From: Gp6-AA40 sp036802945
Lineage (GTDB): Bacteria; Acidobacteriota; Vicinamibacteria; Vicinamibacterales; UBA2999
NCBI GenBank assembly: GCA_036802945.1
Contig: DAIRVG010000001.1
Span: 124,001 to 188,000, forward strand
Direction: 5' to 3'
Length of the DNA: 64,000 bases
Position 1 is the stretch's first letter; every line of letters starts with the position of its first letter. Positions 34,548-43,397 of this stretch are shown here, one piece after another. The notes beneath the pieces were generated by a model that saw only the letters and a program-made list of their open reading frames with translations, was not told the DNA's origin and ran no database searches. A program made the position numbers and the translations under genes.

Positions 34548-34598
34548 CCTGAGTCTGGCACTGCGACGCGCGGCACGCAATTGGCGTCTCAGTGACGT

Positions 34599-35957
34599 AT
34601 GCTCCGAAGTATCTCGACAGCACCTCCAGCGTTCAATCGGTCCGCGGCCCTCGATCGGTTCCGCCGCGCGCGCGCACGGACTCGTGCGCTGTTCGACCTG
34701 CTCGATCCGGCGGCCTATTTCGAGAAGCCGATCGCGCTGCGCAATCCCATCGTGTTCTACGAAGGCCATCTCCCCGCATTCGCGGTCAACACATTGATCA
34801 AGAAAGGGCTTGGCCGTCCCGGTGTGGACGATCACCTGGAAACGATCTTCGCTCGCGGCATTGATCCCGAGGCGGAAGCGGCGGCCGTCGCGCGCGGCAA
34901 CCCGGCCTGGCCCGGCCGCGATGTCGTCCTCGCGTACGCCCGCGCGGCGGACGCACTCCTCGAGGACGCTATCGCCGGCGGCGACCTGGTGCGGGACGAT
35001 CATCCGTTGCTGCGCGACGCGCAGGCAGTATGGGCGATCGTCGAACACGAAGAGATGCACCAGGAAACGCTCGCCTACATGTGGCATCGGCTCCCGTATC
35101 GATCGAAGTCGAAACCGGAGCACTATCTCACGCTGCCTCCACGGCTGTCGGCGGGTTCGCCGCGAGCAGGGCGCGTCAGGATCCCGGAGGGCACCGCGCC
35201 GCTTGGGACCCGCGTCGACGCCAGGACATTCGCCTGGGACAACGAGCTCCCTGCGCATCGCGTCGACGTTCGGGCATTTGAGGTTGACGTCCTCAACGTC
35301 ACCAATGCCGATTTCATGGCGTTTGTCGACGCCGGCGGCTATGGTGATCCCCGCTGGTGGCGTGAGGAAGACTGGGCCTGGGTGCAGGAGGAGCGCGTCA
35401 TGCACCCGGCGTTCTGGGAGCGCGATAGCGCCGGGTGGCACTGGCTCGCCATGTTCGAGCGTGTGCCGCTGCCGCCAGACTGGCCCGTGTACGTCACGTG
35501 GGCGGAGGCTCACGCCTACGCGCGATGGCGTGAGAGGCGGTTGATGACCGAAGCAGAGTTTCATCGCGCGGCATTCGCGACCCCTGCGGGACGCGACCGC
35601 CGGTTCCCCTGGGGCGAGACGCTCGATCGCGCGGCGGAACACGGCAACTTCGACTTCGCCCGCTTTGATCCGCTGCCGGTCGGTGCCTTTCCGGGCGGTG
35701 CCAGCGCATTCGGTGTTCAGGACCTCGTCGGCAACGGATGGGAGTGGACCTCGGATGTCTTCGCGCCGTTCGATGGCTTCACGCCCCTTCCCTCGTACCC
35801 TGAATACTCTGCCGATTTCTTCGATGGTCAGCATTTCGTGCTCAAGGGTGCGTCACCGATGACTGCGCGGGGGCTCGTGAGGCCCGGCTTTCGCAATTGG
35901 TTCCGGCCGCGATATCCCTACGTCTACGCCACGTTCCGCTGCGCGCAGGACGCCTAA
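34599..35957 (+). CDS. egtB: EgtB, ergothioneine sulfoxide synthase
   Basis: 452 residues. An N-terminal DinB-like helical domain carries YEGHLPAF (His57) and the iron motif HEEMHQE (His150, His154), the HX3HXE signature of EgtB. The C-terminal half is a formylglycine-generating-enzyme-like domain: RIPEGTAPLGT, PAHRVDVRAFEVDVLNVTNADFMAFV, WAEAHAYARWRERRLMTEAEF, DLVGNGWEWTSDVFAPFDGF and RPGFRNWFRPRYPYVYATFRCA. It uses non-haem iron and oxygen to couple hercynine with (gamma-glutamyl)cysteine. Its TAA overlaps the egtD ATG by one base (TAATG). Confidence 0.93.
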   Translation: MLRSISTAPPAFNRSAALDRFRRARARTRALFDLLDPAAYFEKPIALRNPIVFYEGHLPAFAVNTLIKKGLGRPGVDDHLETIFARGIDPEAEAAAVARGNPAWPGRDVVLAYARAADALLEDAIAGGDLVRDDHPLLRDAQAVWAIVEHEEMHQETLAYMWHRLPYRSKSKPEHYLTLPPRLSAGSPRAGRVRIPEGTAPLGTRVDARTFAWDNELPAHRVDVRAFEVDVLNVTNADFMAFVDAGGYGDPRWWREEDWAWVQEERVMHPAFWERDSAGWHWLAMFERVPLPPDWPVYVTWAEAHAYARWRERRLMTEAEFHRAAFATPAGRDRRFPWGETLDRAAEHGNFDFARFDPLPVGAFPGGASAFGVQDLVGNGWEWTSDVFAPFDGFTPLPSYPEYSADFFDGQHFVLKGASPMTARGLVRPGFRNWFRPRYPYVYATFRCAQDA

Positions 35958-36931
35958 TGCAGCCGACGCCCGCTCTCGACGATCGCGCCGCGTTCACCGC
36001 TGCATTTGCCGCCGACCTTGCCGACACCCTCCGCCGGCAGCCACGGCAGATTCCGTCCAAGTACCTGTACGACGAGCTCGGCTCAGCGCTGTTCGAAGCG
36101 ATCTGCCGATTGCCGTGGTACCGGATCACGCGCGCGGAATCGTCGATGCTCGTTCGCTACTCCCGCGAGATTTTCCGTCCGCTCCGGCGGCCGGTCAGCC
36201 TCGCCGAGCTCGGGTGCGGCAGCGGAGAAAAAATCGCGCTGCTGGCGAGCGCGGCAGGTGAGCGGTTCCCGCTCATTCAGCTGATCGACATTTCGCAGGC
36301 CGCGCTCGATATGGCGCGCTATCGCCTCGAGGCGATCGGGATGCGCGCCGTGCTCGCGCACCATGTGCCCTATGAACAGGGAATCGTCCTGGCGGCACAG
36401 CAGCGGCCTCGCGAGGGATCGCTCGTGATGCTGTTTCTCGGATCCAACATCGGGAATTTCACGCCCACCGTGTCGCGCGATTTGCTCGCGCGCATCCGGC
36501 GTTCGTTGCGTCCTGGTGACGCGCTGCTCCTTGGCGCCGACCTCGTCAAACCGGAGCGTGAGTTGCTGCTCGCGTACGACGATCCGCTCAAGGTCACCGC
36601 GGTGTTCAACCGGAATCTGCTTCGGAGGATCAACGACGAGCTCGGTGGAAACTTCAATCTCGACGGGTTCACCCACCACGCGACATGGAATGCCTCGGAG
36701 CGACGTGTCGAGGTGCATCTGGTCAGCGTCAGAGCCCAGCGGGTCACCATCCCGGCAGTACCGATCGAGTTCGACTTGAATGAAGGTGAAGCGATCTGGA
36801 CCGAGAGCTCGCACAAGTATGAGCCGGCGCAGGTGCTGGAGGAAGGCATCGCCGCCGGGTTCAGCGGCGGTGAGCAATGGATCGATCAGGATGCGAAGTT
36901 TGCGTTGACGCGCTTCAGCGTGGCTGAGTAG
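35957..36931 (+). CDS. egtD: EgtD, histidine N-alpha-methyltransferase
   Basis: 324 residues; ATG shares a base with the egtB stop. EgtD/DUF2260 features: QIPSKYLYDELGSALFEAICRLPWYRITRAE, the SAM loop LAELGCGSGEK (about 83-92), LFLGSNIGNFTP, LLLGADLVKPERELLLAYDDPLKVTAVFNRN and the C-terminal WTESSHKYEPAQV. It trimethylates histidine to hercynine, the substrate of EgtB. With egtB this is the short ergothioneine route; EgtA, EgtC and EgtE are not here. The stop is shared by one base with the next GTG. Confidence 0.94.
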   Translation: MQPTPALDDRAAFTAAFAADLADTLRRQPRQIPSKYLYDELGSALFEAICRLPWYRITRAESSMLVRYSREIFRPLRRPVSLAELGCGSGEKIALLASAAGERFPLIQLIDISQAALDMARYRLEAIGMRAVLAHHVPYEQGIVLAAQQRPREGSLVMLFLGSNIGNFTPTVSRDLLARIRRSLRPGDALLLGADLVKPERELLLAYDDPLKVTAVFNRNLLRRINDELGGNFNLDGFTHHATWNASERRVEVHLVSVRAQRVTIPAVPIEFDLNEGEAIWTESSHKYEPAQVLEEGIAAGFSGGEQWIDQDAKFALTRFSVAE

Positions 36932-38127
36932 TGCCGCGCACGACCTTCCCAGTCATGACTGTGGGGCTGCTGATCGCATCGACCGCCCTCTGCTTCATCT
37001 CGATCTGGATCGTGCTTCCACCGCCGCACGCGAGCCTGCTGCCGCTTGCGGTTGGCGCGCCCGAGCTCAGCCCATGGCTCCTGCTCGTGTCGCTGATCCT
37101 GTGCGCGATTGCTTTCCGCACGACCGGCGTTGATGTCACGGCGCGAGTGGTCTTCAGCCTTGCCGCGGCATCGGCGGTCCTGAGCGCGTATCCGCTGATA
37201 CGTGCTCCCTTCGCGCTTGCGAGATTCGACAGTGCGATGGAGCAGGGCCTGGGCAAGGACTACGAGCGTCAGATTCCGGCAGGTGCCAGTGCGACGCTTC
37301 GGCCGCATCGGATATCGGCCACTGACTTCGCGCGCGGAATCAGCCTCGGTGACGTGCTGATCCGGCGAGGGGTCGAATTTGCAAAGCCGAACGGTGTTCC
37401 GCTCACCGTCGATGTGTACCGCCCTGTGTCAGCTGGCCCTCATCCGATCCTGTTGCAGCTGTATGGCGGCGCCTGGCAGCGTGGATCCCCCGAAGACAAT
37501 CCGACCTTCGCGGGCTACTTCGCGTCGAAGGGCTATCTCGTCATTGCGCTCGACTATCGACATGCGCCCGAATGGAAGTGGCCGGCTCAAATCCAGGACG
37601 TCCGCGCGGCGCTCGGTTGGGTAGTCGCCCACGCGGCCGAGTACGAAGGTGATCGGAGCCGCATCGCCGTCATCGGCCGTTCCGCAGGTGCGCAACTGGC
37701 GCTCGTCGCGGCCTACCAGGCAGGCATGCCCCTCGTCCGGGCGGTGGCCAGTTACTACGGGCCCGTCGATCTTGTCGAAGGCTGGCGCCGGCCCCCTCGC
37801 CCCGACCCGCTCGACACCCGCGCCATTCTCGAGACCTACCTCGGAGGCACTCCGGAAACAGTGTCGGCGCTGTACCACGCTGCCTCGCCGGTCACGTACG
37901 CGCTCTCGCGCGTCCCGCCGACGCTCCTGATCTACGGCGCCCGCGATCACATTGTCGAGGCACGTTTCGGCAGGGAGCTGAACGACCGGCTGCAGGAGAA
38001 CGGTGCGACGTCAGTCCTGCTGGAGATCCCGTGGGCTGAGCATGCGTTTGACGCGCTGCCGAGCGGGCTCAGCGGACAGATTGCCCTGTATTACACCGAG
38101 CGATTCTTCGCGTGGGCATTGCGGTAA
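36931..38127 (+). CDS. membrane-anchored alpha/beta hydrolase (esterase, fold-3)
   Basis: 398 residues, GTG overlapping the egtD stop. Residues 1-100 hold three hydrophobic helices; the catalytic domain follows. PHPILLQLYGGAWQRGS is the oxyanion hole (YGG instead of HGG), GRSAGAQLAL carries the nucleophile Ser, LLIYGARDHIVEA the Asp and WAEHAFD the His. Hormone-sensitive-lipase/BD-FAE type. The link to ergothioneine is unclear; translation is coupled to egtD by the 1-base overlap. A palindromic element follows the stop. Confidence 0.8.
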   Translation: MPRTTFPVMTVGLLIASTALCFISIWIVLPPPHASLLPLAVGAPELSPWLLLVSLILCAIAFRTTGVDVTARVVFSLAAASAVLSAYPLIRAPFALARFDSAMEQGLGKDYERQIPAGASATLRPHRISATDFARGISLGDVLIRRGVEFAKPNGVPLTVDVYRPVSAGPHPILLQLYGGAWQRGSPEDNPTFAGYFASKGYLVIALDYRHAPEWKWPAQIQDVRAALGWVVAHAAEYEGDRSRIAVIGRSAGAQLALVAAYQAGMPLVRAVASYYGPVDLVEGWRRPPRPDPLDTRAILETYLGGTPETVSALYHAASPVTYALSRVPPTLLIYGARDHIVEARFGRELNDRLQENGATSVLLEIPWAEHAFDALPSGLSGQIALYYTERFFAWALR

Positions 38128-38139
38128 AGCGAGCGTGTA

Positions 38140-38163
38140 GGGGCGGGTCTCAAGACCCACCCC
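38140..38163. repeat. GGGGCGGGTCT palindrome after hydrolase gene
   Basis: GGGGCGGGTCT (38140-38150) pairs with AGACCCACCCC (38153-38163), one mismatch in 11 and a 2-base turn. It has the GGGTC/GACCC core of the elements at 52383 and 60423. No U-run follows. Confidence 0.7.
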
Positions 38164-38220
38164 TCCACTGTCCAGCGCCGCGATTGGCGCCGATACACCG
38201 GCGGGGCCTCCACTCGATCC

Positions 38221-39864
38221 ATGTCAATTCTGAAACCGCTGCCGCGTTCGGTCACGCGGCCTGTCTCAATCGTGATTCTCATCGCGTGGGCCGCCTCGAT
38301 GGCGGTCCTCGTCAACAAGTCGTACCTGCACGCCTCATCCGCGAACCTCGCCACCGATCTCGCGCGGTACGGCTCGGACGCGGCGTGGCGCGGGGTGTAC
38401 TACCGTGGGGAGAAGATCGGCTTCACGGTCAGCCAGACGGTCCCGACCGACGATGGGTTCGAGCTGCAGGAGGATGGCCGAATGCAGATGTCATTGCTCG
38501 GGGCAACCACCGCCGCGGCGATCCATACGGCGGCGCGCGTCGATTCGAACTTCGGGTTGCGTTCCTTCGAATTCTCACTCGATCCGGGCACTGGTGCCGT
38601 CATCGTGCGCGGCCGTGTCGACCCGATGCCGGAGGGTGGGCGTGGCGCCCGGCTGGTCATCGGCATTACGTCTGGCGGTAGCACAAGGACGGAAGAGCGT
38701 GATCTCCCGGACGTGCCGGTCCTCTCGTTGAATTTTTCCAGGTTGCTGGCTGGCGGTCACCTGACGGCTGGTTCGCGCCAGCAGTGGACGATCTTCGATC
38801 CGGCGACGCTGCGCAACGCCCCGGTCACCGTGCAGATTGGACAGCGCGAGGTCGTGCGCAATACCGGCGAGCGTCCGATTCCCGCGTTCCGGGTCGAGAT
38901 GGAGTACCAGGGTCTGCATACGACGTCGTGGGTGACCGACACGGGCGACGTGGTGCGCGAGGAAAGTCCGCTTGGTCTCATGACGGTGCGGGAGTCACAG
39001 GACCGCGCTCAATCATTGGGGGTGTCGGGCCGTGTGCAGACCGACCTGCTCCAGGCCGCGGCTGTTGTGCCCGCCATGCGGCAGCGCATCGACGAACCTC
39101 GTGACGTGCGACTGCTTCGCCTCGAGCTCGATGGTGCCGACCTGACGAGCATCGATGTACAGGGGGCCGGCCAGACCGTGAGTGGTTCGACGGTCGAATT
39201 GATCGACCCGCAAAGCCTGCAGGCGGGTCCTGCGGATCCGGATATCGAGCAGTACCTCGGCCCCGAGCCGTTGATTGAGAGCGACGCACCCGAGATCCGC
39301 GCTGAGGCCGAGAAGGCCGTGGCGGGCATCAACGGCGCGCGTGCGCGCGCCGAGAAACTGACGCGCTACGTGAACGCGCTGCTCGACAAGAAGCCGACCG
39401 TGAGCCTCCCGTCGGCGCGCGAAGTGCTCAGGACCAAGGTCGGCGACTGTAACGAGCACACGGCGCTGTACGTCGCAATGGCGCGATCGATTGGGATCCC
39501 GGCGCGCATCGCGGTTGGTCTCGTGTACGTGCGCGGCGTCACCGGCGCGTTCTACTACCACGCGTGGCCCGAGGTGTACATCGACGAGGGATCCGGCCGC
39601 GGCTTGTGGCTGCCCGTCGACCCGACGCTGAACGAGTTTCCCGCGGACGCGACACACCTGCGGCTCGCCCGCGGAGGTCTCGACAAGCAGGCCGCCATCC
39701 TGCCGTTGATCGGGCGGCTGAAGATGACGGTTCTCGAGATGAAGCTCGCCGAGAATTCCACGCCAATCCTGGTCGGTCGGCCGTCGGACCTGTCGCCCAT
39801 TTCGCTCGACGTACCGCAGCGCCGCACCGGCGGCTGCTGCTGGTGGAGCCCATCACGCCGATGA
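38221..39864 (+). CDS. transglutaminase-like domain membrane protein
   Basis: 547 residues. One N-terminal helix (about 15-35) anchors it; a long beta-rich region follows. The transglutaminase-like triad is in the last third: Cys in VGDCNEHTALYVAMARSIGIPARIAVGLVYV, His in YYHAWPEVYI and Asp in LPVDPTLNEFPADATHLRL. Such proteins are proteases or peptide ligases of the cell envelope. Its stop overlaps the ABC ATPase start (ATGA), with the permease coupled after it, so the three may form one export or envelope-processing unit. The C-terminal tail TGGCCWWSPSRR is odd. Confidence 0.82.
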   Translation: MSILKPLPRSVTRPVSIVILIAWAASMAVLVNKSYLHASSANLATDLARYGSDAAWRGVYYRGEKIGFTVSQTVPTDDGFELQEDGRMQMSLLGATTAAAIHTAARVDSNFGLRSFEFSLDPGTGAVIVRGRVDPMPEGGRGARLVIGITSGGSTRTEERDLPDVPVLSLNFSRLLAGGHLTAGSRQQWTIFDPATLRNAPVTVQIGQREVVRNTGERPIPAFRVEMEYQGLHTTSWVTDTGDVVREESPLGLMTVRESQDRAQSLGVSGRVQTDLLQAAAVVPAMRQRIDEPRDVRLLRLELDGADLTSIDVQGAGQTVSGSTVELIDPQSLQAGPADPDIEQYLGPEPLIESDAPEIRAEAEKAVAGINGARARAEKLTRYVNALLDKKPTVSLPSAREVLRTKVGDCNEHTALYVAMARSIGIPARIAVGLVYVRGVTGAFYYHAWPEVYIDEGSGRGLWLPVDPTLNEFPADATHLRLARGGLDKQAAILPLIGRLKMTVLEMKLAENSTPILVGRPSDLSPISLDVPQRRTGGCCWWSPSRR

Positions 39865-40613
39865 TTGCCATTCACGATCTCGTCAAGCAGTACGGCAAGT
39901 TCACCGCGGTTGACGGCATTTCGCTCGACGTCAAGCCGGGTGAGATTCACGGCTTCCTCGGCCCGAATGGTGCCGGAAAGACGACGACGCTGCGCATGAT
40001 TGCCGGGCTGCTGAAGCCGACCTCGGGACGCGTGGTGGTCAACGGCCACGACATCGCCACGGAACCCGAGCTGGCAAAGGCCTCGCTTGGATTCATTCCC
40101 GACCGGCCCTTCATCTACGAGAAGCTCACCGCGGGCGAGTTCCTGCGGTTCCACGCAGGTCTCTACGGCCTCGATGGCGACGGCGTCACCGAGCGCGTGC
40201 AGGAGATGCTGGATCTTTTCGAGCTGCGCCGCTGGGAGAACGAGCTGGTCGAAAGCTTCTCACACGGCATGAAGCAGCGGCTCGTCATGTGCGCGGCATT
40301 CCTGCACAGGCCGCAGGCGGTTGCGGTCGACGAGCCGATGGTTGGTCTCGATCCGCGCGGCGCCAGGTTGATCAAAGACGTCTTCCGCCGGATGAGCGAA
40401 CACGGCGTCGCGATCCTGATGAGCACCCACACCCTCGAAGTTGCGCAGGAGATGTGTCAGCGGATCAGCATCATTCTCAAGGGGCGCATCATTGCGCAGG
40501 GCACGGTCGATGAGGTGCGGGGGCTGGCGGGCGCCGGCGACGACCATTTGACGTCCGTGTTCCTCAGGCTGACTGGCGGAAGCGCGCTTCAGGAGCTCGA
40601 CGAAGTCGTATGA
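39861..40613 (+). CDS. ABC transporter ATP-binding protein
   Basis: 250 residues; ATG overlapping the previous stop, and the longer frame upstream is a shadow of that gene. Walker A GPNGAGKTTTLRM, Q-loop region, signature ESFSHGMKQRL (SHGMK in place of LSGGQ), Walker B AVAVDEPMVGLDPRG and H-loop STHTLE are present. ABC-2 export type (as in drug, Na+ or lipid exporters). The permease starts in the next overlap. Confidence 0.9.
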   Translation: MIAIHDLVKQYGKFTAVDGISLDVKPGEIHGFLGPNGAGKTTTLRMIAGLLKPTSGRVVVNGHDIATEPELAKASLGFIPDRPFIYEKLTAGEFLRFHAGLYGLDGDGVTERVQEMLDLFELRRWENELVESFSHGMKQRLVMCAAFLHRPQAVAVDEPMVGLDPRGARLIKDVFRRMSEHGVAILMSTHTLEVAQEMCQRISIILKGRIIAQGTVDEVRGLAGAGDDHLTSVFLRLTGGSALQELDEVV

Positions 40614-42295
40614 AGGGCGCGTTCTCGTATCTGCTGTTGCCGCACATCTGGTCATCGCGTAATCGCGCACGGCGGCGCGAGCGGGGCGATTTGATGCGGG
40701 GACTTTTGTTTGGCGGCGTGGGCCTGTTCGTGCTCGCAGCGTTGTTCGGGGGCGCGTTCTGGCTCACGTGGCAGCTCGACGACTACGACGAGCTTGGCGA
40801 CTACCTGCTGCGGCTCGGCCTGTCGTGGCTGTTCATGACGTTCCTTGCCTTCCTCACCTTCAGCGGTATCGTCACGGCGCTGTCGACGTTCTTCCTGTCT
40901 GAGGATCTGCGGCTGCTGCTGGCGGCGCCGGTTGCGTCGCGGCGTCTGTTCTACGCCCGGTTCGTGCGCACGGTCGTGCAATCGTCGTGGATGGTCGTGG
41001 TCTTTCTGGCGCCCGTCCTGATGGGCGTCGGTCTGGCGCGCTGCGCGCCGATCGGCTTCTACCTGACGTCAGTGCTGACGATCGTTCCGTTCGCCGTGAT
41101 CCCCGTCGCGGTCGGGACGGCGTGCACGCTGCTGCTCGTCAATGTGTTCCCAGCGCGCCGGGCGCGCGACCTGCTGATGCTGATGGGCCTCCTCTTCGCC
41201 GGGAGCATCGTCATCCTGTTGCGGATGATCCGTCCCGAGCAGCTGATGCGCGTCGAGTCGTTGCCGGACGTCACAGGGTTCTTCGCCACGCTGCAATCGC
41301 CGGTGACGCCGCTGCTCCCGTCGTTCTGGGCGGGCGAGATGCTCTTCGCAAGCCTGAAGGGTGGCTGGGACCTCCTCCACACGGGTGCGCTCTGGACGAC
41401 GGCGCTCGCGTTCTGCGTGGGGCTGAGGGCCGCAGACGAGCGGTGGCACTTCGCCGGATACAGCCGGTCGCAGGAAGCACCCAAGGCGCGTTTCACCAAG
41501 CTGCGCGGTCTCGACATCATCGCGCGCCTGCTGCCGCTATCGCCGGTGCGGCGGCAGCTGCTCGTGAAGGACCTGAAGATCTTCCTGCGCGATGTCAGCC
41601 AGTGGTCGCAGCTTCTGCTGCTGCTCGCGCTCGTGCTGATTTATCTCTACAACTTCCGCGTGCTCGACCTGGGCCGCATTCCGTACATGAGCGGGTTCAT
41701 CAAGAACGTCTACGCGTTCGTGAACCTCGGCATGGCCGGCTTCGTGATGGCAACGGTGGCCGTGCGGTTTGTCTTTCCAGCCGTGTCTGCCGAAGGCGCG
41801 GCATTCTGGCTCATCCGTACCTCGCCAGTCTCGATGCACGATTTTCTCTGGTCGAAGTTCTGGACCGGCCTCGTGCCCGTCCTTGTGCTGACAGAGGGCC
41901 TGACGATGGGGGCCAACGAACTGCTTGGCGTCGATCCGGTCCTGAAGGTCGTCGCGGCGTGCGCGATCGTGTTTCTGAGCTTTGCGTTGGTGGGGCTGGC
42001 GACAGGCCTAGGCGCGCGCTATCCAAGGTTCACCGTCGATCCCAGCCAGGTGGCCGGCTCGTATGGCGGCGTCATGTTCATGATCCTCGCCGTGCTGCTG
42101 ATCATCGTCACGATCGTACTTCTCGGCTGGCCGTCGACGACCTACTTGATGCTCAAGCTGCGCCACATCCCGCTCGGCCCGACCCGGCTGGTGATCATGG
42201 GCGCCTCATTCGTGGTGGCTGCGGTGATCAGCATCGCGACCTGGCTTATTGGCATGCGCTCAGGCGTGCGCGCACTCGAAGCGATGCGCAACTAG
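40610..42295 (+). CDS. ABC-2-type permease
   Basis: 561 residues, ATG in overlap with the ATPase. About 12 hydrophobic segments in two halves, with a hydrophilic loop near residues 255-310. Family: putative ABC exporter (ABC-2 like). The stop codon is the last sequence before the first scaffold gap. With the ATPase and the transglutaminase-like protein it makes an export unit of unknown cargo. Confidence 0.8.
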   Translation: MKGAFSYLLLPHIWSSRNRARRRERGDLMRGLLFGGVGLFVLAALFGGAFWLTWQLDDYDELGDYLLRLGLSWLFMTFLAFLTFSGIVTALSTFFLSEDLRLLLAAPVASRRLFYARFVRTVVQSSWMVVVFLAPVLMGVGLARCAPIGFYLTSVLTIVPFAVIPVAVGTACTLLLVNVFPARRARDLLMLMGLLFAGSIVILLRMIRPEQLMRVESLPDVTGFFATLQSPVTPLLPSFWAGEMLFASLKGGWDLLHTGALWTTALAFCVGLRAADERWHFAGYSRSQEAPKARFTKLRGLDIIARLLPLSPVRRQLLVKDLKIFLRDVSQWSQLLLLLALVLIYLYNFRVLDLGRIPYMSGFIKNVYAFVNLGMAGFVMATVAVRFVFPAVSAEGAAFWLIRTSPVSMHDFLWSKFWTGLVPVLVLTEGLTMGANELLGVDPVLKVVAACAIVFLSFALVGLATGLGARYPRFTVDPSQVAGSYGGVMFMILAVLLIIVTIVLLGWPSTTYLMLKLRHIPLGPTRLVIMGASFVVAAVISIATWLIGMRSGVRALEAMRN

Positions 42296-42395
42296 NNNNN
42301 NNNNNNNNNNNNNNNNNNNNNNNNNNNNNNNNNNNNNNNNNNNNNNNNNNNNNNNNNNNNNNNNNNNNNNNNNNNNNNNNNNNNNNNNNNNNNNN
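42296..42395. other. scaffold gap (100 N)
   Basis: Exactly 100 N, a standard placeholder. It begins right after the permease stop and ends in the stop codon of the convergent glucokinase gene, whose last codon reads TA plus unknown. Confidence 0.98.
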
Positions 42396-43375
42396 TAGCC
42401 GGACCTGACCAACTCTTCTGCCGCGACGGCGGCGCCAAGCAGGCCTGCGTCCGGATTCATGATGACCCGCACCGGCATCGCCGACAGGAGTTCCGTCATC
42501 GGCGGTTTGTCCCGGAAGGCCGTCATGAATCGTCCGGCCTGCAGCGCCGGCAGGATCTTAGGCGCGATGCCGCCGCCGACGAACACCCCTCCGGTCGCCA
42601 CGCCGCGCAGCGCAAGATTGCCCGTCTCTGCTCCATACGCCTCGACGAACATCCAGAGGGCTTCCTCGCAGGCCGGGCACCGACCCTCGAGCCCGGCTTC
42701 CGAGATGGCCGCCGGCCGCTGATGCGGGTCGATGTTTCGTACCGCGTCACATTCCCGTCCATCGTGAGTGAAACGGTGCAGGTTCACGAGGCCAGGGCCG
42801 CTCAGGACCTGTTCCACTTCAACGCGGCCGTAGTGTTCGCGCAGCATGCGAACGAAATCGAGCTCGCGGTCGGTGCGGGCCGCGAAGTCCGCATGGCCCC
42901 CTTCCGAAGGGACTGGGATTAACCGTCCTGCGATCCGGTGGAGGTACGCCTCACCGAGGCCGGTTCCGGCGGCAATCACCACGCCGTTTCCATGGAGCGC
43001 TGACGTGCCGCGCTGAAGAACGACCATCTCGTTGTCGTTGAGCACGGGCACACTCCGCGCCATTGCTTCAAGATCGTTCAAGAGGATGACCTGGCGCGTA
43101 TCGAGACGCCGGCCGATCTCTTCAGCTGAAACGTCCCAGTGAATATTGGTCAGTCGTGCCCGCTGTTCGACGACCGGGCCGGCCACGCCGACGGCGGCCG
43201 CCTCGATCTCCAGCATCGGTCCGACGTCGTGCGCGAAGGCATCAAGGATCGCGGTGACGCTGACGAACTCCTGGGTCGGGTACGCATGAGATGCGATGGG
43301 CCGCGGGCGTCGATCGCCGCGCTCGAAAAGCCCAAGCAGCGTTTTGGTGCCTCCGAGATCGCCGGCGAACAACAT
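42396..43375 (-). CDS. glk: glucokinase (Glk family), stop codon cut by gap
   Basis: 326 residues from ATG 43375. N-terminal ATP loop FAGDLGGTKTLLGLF, AVGVAGPV, LLNDLEAMA with the catalytic Asp, AAGTGLGEAYL, PSEGGHADFAAR and FVGGGIAPKILP. Length and motifs match Glk (GLK family); the CXCGXXGC zinc motif of ROK kinases is absent. The reading frame runs to the gap and its next codon is TA-N, so the stop is very likely there. TATAAT lies 6 bases before the ATG, and the divergent gene at 43398 is only 22 bases away. Confidence 0.9.
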
Positions 43376-43387
43376 GACTGGATTATA
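43376..43387 (-). promoter_or_regulatory. TATAAT box 6 bases before glk start
   Basis: TATAAT on the minus strand (43382-43387), then 6 bases to ATG. No TTGACA-like -35. It overlaps the plus-strand TATAGT of the divergent gene. Confidence 0.55.
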
Positions 43388-43397
43388 GTGATCGCAC
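43384..43397 (+). promoter_or_regulatory. TATAGT box 8 bases before TPR-gene start
   Basis: TATAGT (43384-43389), then 8 bases to GTG 43398. Shares four bases with the opposite TATAAT. Confidence 0.5.

Noticed and set aside
34407..35834. 475-codon minus-strand frame opposite egtB
   Set aside because: egtB has all motifs in the plus strand; the opposite frame is low-complexity shadow.
40987..42295. Long second frame in the permease gene
   Set aside because: Polar, Arg/Ala-rich shadow of a hydrophobic protein; runs into the N gap only by chance.
42396..43375. ROK-family sugar kinase
   Set aside because: No CXCGXXGC zinc motif; motifs and length fit the Glk family.
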